Source: an uncultured Mitsuokella sp. (GTDB lineage Bacteria; Bacillota; Negativicutes; Selenomonadales; Selenomonadaceae). From it: a DNA stretch of 10,919 bases. The stretch is from the NCBI GenBank assembly GCA_900770895.1, contig CAAGMF010000276.1, positions 1-10,919 on the forward strand, given 5' to 3'. Shown here piece after piece: positions 6,276 to 10,919 of this stretch. A program made the position numbers and the translations under genes. Numbering within the stretch: the first letter of the stretch is position 1; the number at the start of each line of letters is the position of its first letter. The notes under the pieces are model-generated. The model had not been told where the DNA came from. It saw only the letters and a list, made by a program, of their open reading frames with translations, and made no database searches.

Positions 6276-6328
6276 TTACCTGGTAAAGGGAATCGTATGA
6301 TTCCTAAATAGAATTATTACCAGGTAAT
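6275..6328. promoter_or_regulatory. Twin TTACC-N-GGTAA palindromes that also form one long inverted repeat
   Basis: TTACCTGGTAA (6276-6286) and TTACCAGGTAA (6317-6327) are each an odd palindrome and differ only at the centre base, so they are at once direct and inverted copies. With the flanking A6275/T6328 they form a perfect 12-bp stem. Inside, GGAATC (6289-6294) and GATTCC (6299-6304) form a second stem with loop GTAT. Centres of the two palindromes are 41 bp apart, near four helical turns. No T-run follows the right arm, so a simple terminator is less likely than paired operator sites for a dimeric regulator of the decarboxylase genes. The regulator is unknown. Confidence 0.55.
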
Positions 6329-6386
6329 AAATTACTTGCATTTTCTGCTGTCATGGTGCACAATAAGAGATGCAGATATACTCAGG

Positions 6387-6421
6387 ACCCTCTCGGGAAC
6401 GATAAGCAACAGCAGGAGGGT
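6387..6421. repeat. Weak stem-loop in the mmdA leader
   Basis: ACCCTC (6387-6392) and GAGGGT (6416-6421) pair over a 23-nt loop, ending eight bases before the mmdA Shine-Dalgarno AGGAGG (6430-6435). The right arm includes a second AGGAGGG run that does not serve a visible start codon. Confidence 0.25.
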
Positions 6422-6441
6422 TTGAATACAGGAGGTATATA

Positions 6442-7971
6442 ATGGCAACTGTTCAGGAAAAAATCGAACTCATGAACGAGAAGAAAGAGCATATCCGCCA
6501 GGGCGGCGGACAGGCTCGCATCGACAAGCAGCACGCCAAAGGCAAGCTGACTGCGCGTGAGCGCCTCAACCTGCTCTTTGATGAGGGCAGCTTCGTCGAG
6601 CTGGATATGTTCATGAAACATCGTTGCACGAATTTCGGCATGGAAAAGAAAGAGATGCCAGCTGATGGTATCGTGACGGGCTATGGCACAGTCAATGGCC
6701 GTCTCGTCTATGCCTATTCGCAGGACTTCACCGTCTCCGGTGGTGCTCTCGGCGAGAAGCATGCTCATAAGATCTGGAAGGTCCAGGATCTGGCCATGAA
6801 GATGGGCGCTCCCTGCATCGGTATGAACGATTCGGGTGGTGCGCGCATCCAGGAGGCTGTTGACGCACTCTCAGGCTTCGCAGGCATATTCTTCCGCAAC
6901 ACGGCTGCTTCGGGTGTCATCCCGCAGATATCGGTCATCATGGGACCGTGCGCCGGCGGCGCTGTCTACAGCCCGGCCATCACGGATTTCATATTCATGG
7001 TCAAGAATACAAGCCAGATGTTCATCACTGGCCCGAAAGTCATCGAGACCGTCACGGGCGAGCAGGTCACGGCTGAGGCTCTCGGCGGTGCGGTAACGCA
7101 TAACCAGAAATCCGGCGTGGCTCATTTCGCTTGCGAGAACGATGAGGACTGCATTGCGAAGATTCGCGCGCTGCTGGACTATTTGCCGAGCAATAACATG
7201 GAGGATGCTCCGAGCGTCGAGCCGACGGATGATCCGAACCGTCAGGATGAGAGCCTCAACACCATCATCCCGGACAATCCGAACATGCCTTACGATATGA
7301 AGGCAGTCATTGCCTCGGTCGTTGATACGGGCTCGTTCTTCGAGGTCCAGGAGATGTTCGCTGAGAATGCCATCATCGGCTTTGCTCGCGTTGATGGTCG
7401 TTCCGTCGGTGTCGTAGCCAACCAGCCGGCTTTCATGGGCGGCTGCCTCGATGTCGATGCTTCGGATAAGATCGCTCGCTTCGTACGTTTCTGCGATGCA
7501 TTCAATATTCCTCTGCTGACATTCGTCGATGTACCGGGCTTCCTGCCGGGCGTCGATCAGGAGCACAGCGGTATCATCCGTCATGGTGCCAAGATGCTCT
7601 ATGCCTACAGCGAGGCTACAGTGCCTAAGGTCACGGTCATCACGCGTAAGGCTTACGGCGGTTCCTACATCGCTATGTGCTGCCGCGAGCTCGGTGCTGA
7701 TCAGGTCATGGCTTGGCCGACGGCTGAGATTGCTGTCATGGGCCCGGATGGTGCAGCCAATATCATATTCCGCAAGGATCCGGATAAGGAAGCCAAGAAA
7801 GAGGAATATAAGGCTGAGTTCGCTACCCCGTACATCGCCGCTGAGCGTGGCTATGTCGATATGGTCATCGAGCCGAAAGAGACGCGTCCGTATGTCGTTA
7901 CGGCATTCAATGCTCTCGCTAGCAAGCGCGAAGTAGGTCCGGCCAAGAAACATGGTAATATTCCACTGTAA
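6442..7971 (+). CDS. mmdA: Methylmalonyl-CoA decarboxylase, alpha (carboxyltransferase) subunit
   Basis: This 509-residue carboxyltransferase takes the carboxyl group of (S)-methylmalonyl-CoA onto the biotin of the gamma subunit, leaving propionyl-CoA. In the known sodium-pump enzyme the carboxybiotin is then decarboxylated by the membrane beta subunit. It has the two crotonase-like halves of acyl-CoA carboxyltransferases. The N-terminal half holds the ARERLNLLFDEGSF start motif, NDSGGARIQEAVDAL and the oxyanion loop GPCAGGA (168-174). The C-terminal half holds VDVPGFLPG, RKAYGGSY (402-409) and AVMGPDGAANIIF. As I remember the Veillonella MmdA sequence, this is nearly collinear and has the same length and C-terminus (KKHGNIPL). 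AGGAGG at 6430-6435 fixes the start. Related propionyl-CoA carboxylase beta chains are similar, but the biotin carrier without a biotin carboxylase next door favours the decarboxylase. Confidence 0.93.
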   Translation: MATVQEKIELMNEKKEHIRQGGGQARIDKQHAKGKLTARERLNLLFDEGSFVELDMFMKHRCTNFGMEKKEMPADGIVTGYGTVNGRLVYAYSQDFTVSGGALGEKHAHKIWKVQDLAMKMGAPCIGMNDSGGARIQEAVDALSGFAGIFFRNTAASGVIPQISVIMGPCAGGAVYSPAITDFIFMVKNTSQMFITGPKVIETVTGEQVTAEALGGAVTHNQKSGVAHFACENDEDCIAKIRALLDYLPSNNMEDAPSVEPTDDPNRQDESLNTIIPDNPNMPYDMKAVIASVVDTGSFFEVQEMFAENAIIGFARVDGRSVGVVANQPAFMGGCLDVDASDKIARFVRFCDAFNIPLLTFVDVPGFLPGVDQEHSGIIRHGAKMLYAYSEATVPKVTVITRKAYGGSYIAMCCRELGADQVMAWPTAEIAVMGPDGAANIIFRKDPDKEAKKEEYKAEFATPYIAAERGYVDMVIEPKETRPYVVTAFNALASKREVGPAKKHGNIPL

Positions 7972-7998
7972 TATATATGATTGCAAGGGGGTAAAACT

Positions 7999-8145
7999 AT
8001 GAGCAACAAGGCGAAAGATGTCGAGCCGGAAGTCGTAGCAGCTATATCGGCTGCCGTACAGATGATGACTGCCAACAAGGTAGTAGCTGTACGCATCAAG
8101 CGCTCCGATTTATGGGCTCAGGCTGCTCGCGGCGGTCGCCGCTGA
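7999..8145 (+). CDS. mmdE: Small epsilon-like subunit of methylmalonyl-CoA decarboxylase
   Basis: A 48-residue reading frame starts at an ATG preceded by AAGGGGG (7985-7991) at seven bases and fills the gap between mmdA and the biotin carrier. It reads DVEPEVVAAISAAVQMM, then NKVVAVRIKRSDLWAQAAR and a basic tail GGRR. This helix-strand-SxW pattern is the one found at the C-terminus of OadG/MmdD-type subunits and in the short epsilon subunit of the Veillonella enzyme, where it binds alpha and stabilises the complex. There is no transmembrane helix, so it cannot replace the delta anchor. Its length is close to the roughly 55 residues of the known epsilon subunit. Codon use resembles its neighbours. 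An alternative reading as a delta remnant that has lost its membrane helix is less likely, given its own good ribosome binding site. Confidence 0.8.
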   Translation: MSNKAKDVEPEVVAAISAAVQMMTANKVVAVRIKRSDLWAQAARGGRR

Positions 8146-8186
8146 GTCTGGGACAGATAATCAGCTTGGCAGGATGGAATTTGTTT

Positions 8187-8191
8187 GGAGG
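8187..8191 (+). promoter_or_regulatory. Ribosome binding site deciding the biotin-carrier start
   Basis: GGAGG (8187-8191) sits eight bases before the ATG at 8200. An in-frame TTG at 8185 overlaps this site and would add MEEYQ, so the ATG start is preferred. Confidence 0.8.
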
Positions 8192-8199
8192 AATATCAG

Positions 8200-8583
8200 A
8201 TGAAAAAATTCAATATCACCGTCAACGGCAATGCATATGAGGTCGAGGTAGAAGAGGTAAAGACAGCTGCTGCTGCCGCTCCGAAGGCTGCTGCACCAGC
8301 TCCGGCTGCTGCTCCGGCACCGGCTCCGAAAGCTGCTGCTGCTCCGGCTAAGACTGCTGCTGGCGCTGGCGAGCATTCGATCGATGCTCCGATGCCGGGC
8401 AAGATCGTCAAGCTCTGCGTTGACGAGGGTGCTCAGGTCAAGGCTGGCGATGTCATCCTGATCCTCGAGGCTATGAAGATGCAGAACGAGATTGCAGCTG
8501 ATGCTGATGGCACGCTGAAGAAGTTCAACGTCGCTGCTGGACAGAGCGTAAAGGCGCATGAGTCGCTGGCTATCCTCGGCTGA
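8200..8583 (+). CDS. mmdC: Biotin carrier protein, gamma subunit of methylmalonyl-CoA decarboxylase
   Basis: The 127-residue protein carries biotin and shuttles CO2 from the alpha subunit. Residues 1-20 form a short conserved N-terminal strand pair (KKFNITVNGNAYEVEVEEV). Residues 22-57 are a flexible Ala/Pro/Lys linker. The biotinyl domain occupies 59-127, with DAPMPGKIVK leading in and the biotinylation motif EAMKM at 90-94; Lys93 is the attachment site, 34 residues from the C-terminus as is usual. This architecture is that of the gamma subunit of decarboxylase sodium pumps and of transcarboxylase 1.3S. It lies 54 bp after the epsilon-like gene and is followed by a strong terminator, so it is the last gene of its unit. 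A biotin-protein ligase must act from elsewhere. Confidence 0.93.
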   Translation: MKKFNITVNGNAYEVEVEEVKTAAAAAPKAAAPAPAAAPAPAPKAAAAPAKTAAGAGEHSIDAPMPGKIVKLCVDEGAQVKAGDVILILEAMKMQNEIAADADGTLKKFNVAAGQSVKAHESLAILG

Positions 8584-8618
8584 TTTTCAGCGTAATTCAG
8601 GATAATACAGATTTTGTG

Positions 8619-8665
8619 AAGCGGATTGTGAAAATTGTTGCGGCATGATTCACGATCCGCTTTTT
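8619..8665 (+). terminator. Rho-independent terminator after the biotin-carrier gene
   Basis: AAGCGGATTGTGAA (8619-8632) pairs with TTCACGATCCGCTT (8649-8662) through 14 bp including one G-U, with a 16-nt loop and TTTTT (8661-8665) at the base. It ends the decarboxylase transcription unit. Confidence 0.85.
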
Positions 8666-8678
8666 GCTGTGCGGATTG

Positions 8679-8706
8679 TGTCCCTCACCATGGGACAGGA
8701 CCTGTC
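8679..8706. repeat. Overlapping small dyads (hairpin and odd palindrome)
   Basis: TGTCCC (8679-8684) and GGGACA (8692-8697) form a 6-bp stem with a 7-nt loop. Overlapping it, GACAGG-A-CCTGTC (8694-8706) is a perfect 13-bp odd palindrome, which as DNA resembles a binding site for a dimeric regulator. A similar dyad is present at 815-824 upstream of the first gene. Confidence 0.4.
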
Positions 8707-8709
8707 GAT

Positions 8710-8751
8710 ATCGCCCTCATGTTCCATCTGCATATGGCACATGAGGGCGAT
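8710..8751. terminator. Strong stem-loop, possible second terminator
   Basis: ATCGCCCTCATGT (8710-8722) and ACATGAGGGCGAT (8739-8751) are perfect 13-bp inverted copies with a 16-nt loop. It is followed by TTTGTGTT, a poor U-tract, so it could be a backup terminator or a structural/regulatory repeat. The CATGAGGGC core of the arms is also found at 804-812. Confidence 0.5.
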
Positions 8752-8759
8752 TTGTGTTA

Positions 8760-8768
8760 TGCTATAGA
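8760..8768 (+). promoter_or_regulatory. Possible extended -10 promoter for the AsmA-like gene
   Basis: TG-C-TATAGA (8760-8768) resembles an extended -10 element 35 bp before the gene start. No -35 box is visible. A promoter is expected here because two hairpins precede the gene, but this site is only a candidate. Confidence 0.3.
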
Positions 8769-8802
8769 CTGTGATATGGTATCCAATTGATGAGGCAGAT
8801 AT

Positions 8803-10284
8803 ATGAGGATGAAGCTACCCAGCTGGCGCAAGGCAGCAAAATGGCTGGGAATAGGTGCTGTCATAGCAGCCTTGCTGGTATTCCTGGTGCTAGAGATATT
8901 CAGCCGCGGAGCTGCGCTGATTTTCAATCGCGCGATGGAGCAGCAAGACCTCTTGCGAGGCACGATAACGGTAGAAAAGATTTATGCGGACGCGCTGGGG
9001 CATGTCTTCTTCGAGAATCTCGAGTGGGATGATCCGGATGGTGATACGATACTATTCGTACCGAGCGGTGATTTCGAGGTGCGGCTATGGGATGTCGTAA
9101 GCGGCCATATGAAATCGACGACACTGCAGGAATTGAATCTGAATGATGCCAAAGTGTCGGTGCATTTCTCTGACGACATGAAGGTTGATTTCATCCGCCA
9201 GTCACCGGATATGAAGAATCTCGAAAAGGATCCGGAGGATGAATGGGAGCGGACCGTCAGCCTCGTAGGCAAATCGGAGGAAGAGCTGAAGGCAATCGGA
9301 GAGCGCAAGCGCCTGCATCGCGAGAAAAAGATGATCAAGCGCTGGAGCAATTTCAACCGCAAAGGCCAGCGCATCAAATGCCGGCTGAATTTCAATCGCT
9401 GTCAGGTCGAAATGCTCTATAAAGAACGCCACTATATCATGCGGGGCGTTCAACTGCATGCGGATATAAATACGGAGCGCTCTATCGTACTGCAGGCCAC
9501 GACCGGTGGCTTTGGCGGTGATATGATAGGCAATAGCATCAATGTAGATGGTACGATTGATCTGCATGATGCGATGCCGAGCTGTGATCTGCGTCTGTCG
9601 CTCTACGATGTGGACCCGTCCTCGCTCGGCTTCGGTGTGAACATCCATGACAAGATGACTCTGACCTCGCATTTCACAGGTCCGCTGGCCAACCCCATCG
9701 GTGAGGGCTATATAAAGATGCCTAAGCTGGATATACCAGCGCTGTCATTTACAAACGTAGTGGGCAATATCCACAGCGAGGATTCCCAGATAACATTTTC
9801 GAATGTCCATGCCAATGTCTACGACGGAACACTCGTAGCCGAGGGCGTATATAATATTGATACGCGGTATTATCATCTGCAGGGACATGGTGAGAATCTG
9901 AGCACCCGCGTCGCACTGCCGGACAGTCATCTGTCGTGCCGCGTAACTATGGATATAGAGTTCGATTCCAAGGGCAATCATCGCACGAATACCGTGCGGG
10001 GAACGTTCGAGTCCGGACCGGGACGTTTTCACCTGATGCCGTTCCAGAAACTGTCCGGATCATTCAGTGATGCGTATAAGGACCTGCGGTTCTACGATGT
10101 CCTCATCGAGGCGAATGGCTTCTCGGTCTCAACAGATGCATTCAGTATCATAAAGGGCAAGCTGACGCTGAATCCTGTACAGTTGCGTGATGCCGAGGGA
10201 CGGTTGCTGGGGACGTTCGATTTGCAGGCAGAAAAAGCACGTATGGATCAGACACGCAATAATGTCGATGCCGTGAAGCATTGA
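8803..10284 (+). CDS. AsmA/TamB-like membrane-anchored periplasmic protein, function unassigned
   Basis: The 493-residue protein has a basic N-terminus (RMKLPSWRKAAKW), one hydrophobic segment at about residues 14-33 that would act as signal anchor, and a long beta-rich remainder expected in the periplasm. Alternating short strands with motifs such as INVDGTIDLHD, TSHFTGPLANPIGEGYIKMP, VHANVYDGTLVAEGVYN and GKLTLNPVQLRDAEGRLLGTFDL are typical of the AsmA/TamB/DUF3971 superfamily. These are bridge-like proteins that handle lipid transport or outer-membrane assembly. Residues of about 138-190 form a highly charged, possibly helical insertion. The length is short compared with TamB, nearer to AsmA. 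The start has only a weak GAGG (8792-8795); an ATG two codons later is an alternative. It is isolated from the propionate genes by two hairpins and lies 45 bp upstream of the U32 gene. The family call is by pattern, not by close homology. Confidence 0.65.
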   Translation: MRMKLPSWRKAAKWLGIGAVIAALLVFLVLEIFSRGAALIFNRAMEQQDLLRGTITVEKIYADALGHVFFENLEWDDPDGDTILFVPSGDFEVRLWDVVSGHMKSTTLQELNLNDAKVSVHFSDDMKVDFIRQSPDMKNLEKDPEDEWERTVSLVGKSEEELKAIGERKRLHREKKMIKRWSNFNRKGQRIKCRLNFNRCQVEMLYKERHYIMRGVQLHADINTERSIVLQATTGGFGGDMIGNSINVDGTIDLHDAMPSCDLRLSLYDVDPSSLGFGVNIHDKMTLTSHFTGPLANPIGEGYIKMPKLDIPALSFTNVVGNIHSEDSQITFSNVHANVYDGTLVAEGVYNIDTRYYHLQGHGENLSTRVALPDSHLSCRVTMDIEFDSKGNHRTNTVRGTFESGPGRFHLMPFQKLSGSFSDAYKDLRFYDVLIEANGFSVSTDAFSIIKGKLTLNPVQLRDAEGRLLGTFDLQAEKARMDQTRNNVDAVKH

Positions 10285-10313
10285 GCGTTGTCATTCACGA
10301 GTTTATATTTTTT

Positions 10314-10319
10314 AGGAGG
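10314..10319 (+). promoter_or_regulatory. Ribosome binding site supporting a TTG start for the U32 gene
   Basis: AGGAGG (10314-10319) is ten bases before TTG (10330). No ATG or GTG in this frame lies in the expected distance, and the conserved VELLAPAG follows directly, so TTG is the probable start. Confidence 0.7.
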
Positions 10320-10329
10320 ATCGGGTATT

Positions 10330-10919
10330 TTGGTTGAGCTTTTAGCACCAGCTGGCAGCCGCGAATCGCTGGTTGCTGCTATAGAGAGTGGAGCAAATGC
10401 AGTATATCTGGCGGGGAACATGTTCGGAGCCCGCGCCTATGCCAGTAATTTTGGTCCGCAGGAGTTGCGTGAGGCGATCAGGTTCGCGCATTTGCGCGGC
10501 GTCGCGATCCATGTGACGGTCAATACCATCGTGGCTGAGGATGAACTCGGGCAGCTGGCGGAGTATCTGCGCTTCCTCGAAGAGGCTGGGGCTGATGCCG
10601 CACTCGTACAGGATCTCGGCGTAGCCCGCATCGCCCGTCGTGTGGCGCCGGGTCTGGCGCTGCATGCCAGCACGCAGATGTCCGTGCATAGTCTGGCCGG
10701 TGTCCGGGCCATGGCGGATCTGGGCTTTACCCGCGTCGTGCTCGCGCGCGAGCTGACGTTGAGCGAGATAAGTGATATCTGTCAGCATACGGACATCGAG
10801 ATCGAGATGTTCATGCATGGAGCGCTATGCGTCTGCTACTCGGGGCAGTGCCTGATGAGCAGCCTGATTGGCGGGCGCAGCGGCAATCGCGGTCGTTGTG
10901 CGCAGCCGTGCCGCCTGCC
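10330..10919 (+). CDS. U32 family peptidase-like protein (tRNA/rRNA hydroxylation or collagenase-like family), 3' truncated
   Basis: The visible 196 codons begin (M)VELLAPAGSRESLVAAIESG, the standard N-terminus of the U32 family (YhbU, YrrO, TrhP/YegQ, RlhA). AVYLAGNMFGARAYASNF continues the TIM-barrel-like fold. The family signature is complete: EMFMHGALCVCYSGQC (residues 159-174), then MSS, then NRGRCAQPCR up to 195. Cysteines at 167, 174, 190 and 194 are in the positions that in characterised members bind an iron-sulfur cluster, with an extra Cys169. Although named peptidases, several family members are involved in prephenate-dependent tRNA U34 or rRNA C2501 hydroxylation, so the exact role cannot be set from this fragment. 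Codons after 10919 are outside the window. It lies 45 bp after the AsmA-like gene and is probably in the same transcription unit. Confidence 0.9.
   Translation, partial: MVELLAPAGSRESLVAAIESGANAVYLAGNMFGARAYASNFGPQELREAIRFAHLRGVAIHVTVNTIVAEDELGQLAEYLRFLEEAGADAALVQDLGVARIARRVAPGLALHASTQMSVHSLAGVRAMADLGFTRVVLARELTLSEISDICQHTDIEIEMFMHGALCVCYSGQCLMSSLIGGRSGNRGRCAQPCRL

Noticed and set aside
6275..6328. Plain Rho-independent terminator after the epimerase gene
   Set aside because: The right arm is followed by TAAATTACTTGC without a T-run, and each arm is itself palindromic, which a terminator stem does not require.
8250..8370. GCTGCT/GCTCCG-rich repetitive DNA in the biotin-carrier gene
   Set aside because: It is explained by the Ala/Pro linker of the protein; it is not a separate repeat element.
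8803..9124. Alternative small frames on both strands over the start of the AsmA-like gene (8787-9032 +, 8924-9124 -)
   Set aside because: They lack ribosome binding sites and motifs, and overlap a long frame with a clear signal anchor and beta-rich pattern.
1..10919. CRISPR arrays, tRNA or rRNA genes, transposase genes
   Set aside because: No regularly spaced repeats, no T-loop-like sequence in the non-coding parts, and no transposase motif in any frame were seen.

Overview
The window looks like chromosomal DNA of a propionate-forming anaerobe of the Negativicutes (Selenomonas/Mitsuokella/Veillonella relatives). Three things point there. The genes form the succinate-to-propionate (methylmalonyl-CoA) branch. 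The decarboxylase alpha subunit closely resembles my memory of Veillonella MmdA, down to its length (509 aa) and C-terminus. An AsmA/TamB-like envelope protein suggests a diderm cell, which is unusual among Firmicutes. The taxonomic placement is inference; no marker RNA gene is present.

Layout, all on the + strand. (1) Bases 1-568 hold the C-terminal catalytic part of a tyrosine recombinase, cut by the window edge. (2) Bases 569-957 are a gene-free leader of about 390 bp with two candidate promoters, several dyad repeats and a strong stem-loop just before the first ribosome binding site. (3) Bases 958-4687 carry a succinate:propionyl-CoA CoA-transferase and a two-subunit methylmalonyl-CoA mutase (large catalytic chain plus separate B12-binding chain), closed by an AT-rich terminator-like hairpin. 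(4) Bases 4869-6275 carry the mutase-protecting GTPase MeaB and methylmalonyl-CoA epimerase, followed by a striking pair of palindromes. (5) Bases 6442-8583 carry methylmalonyl-CoA decarboxylase alpha, a 48-residue epsilon-like subunit and the biotin carrier (gamma). (6) Bases 8584-8802 hold a terminator and further dyads. (7) Bases 8803-10284 encode an AsmA-like anchored envelope protein, and a U32-family protein begins at 10330 and runs off the window.

Together the metabolic genes form a cycle: the CoA-transferase moves CoA from propionyl-CoA to succinate, the mutase rearranges succinyl-CoA to (R)-methylmalonyl-CoA, the epimerase gives the (S) form, and the biotin-dependent decarboxylase yields propionyl-CoA and CO2. 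MeaB guards the B12-dependent mutase. The decarboxylase set here is incomplete: neither the membrane beta subunit (sodium pump) nor the membrane-anchor delta subunit is encoded in the window, so they must lie elsewhere if the enzyme is a sodium pump. I see no wholly new system. The most interesting unexplained signals are non-coding: the twin TTACC-N-GGTAA palindromes, a dyad-containing element shared by two distant intergenic regions, and the structured leader.
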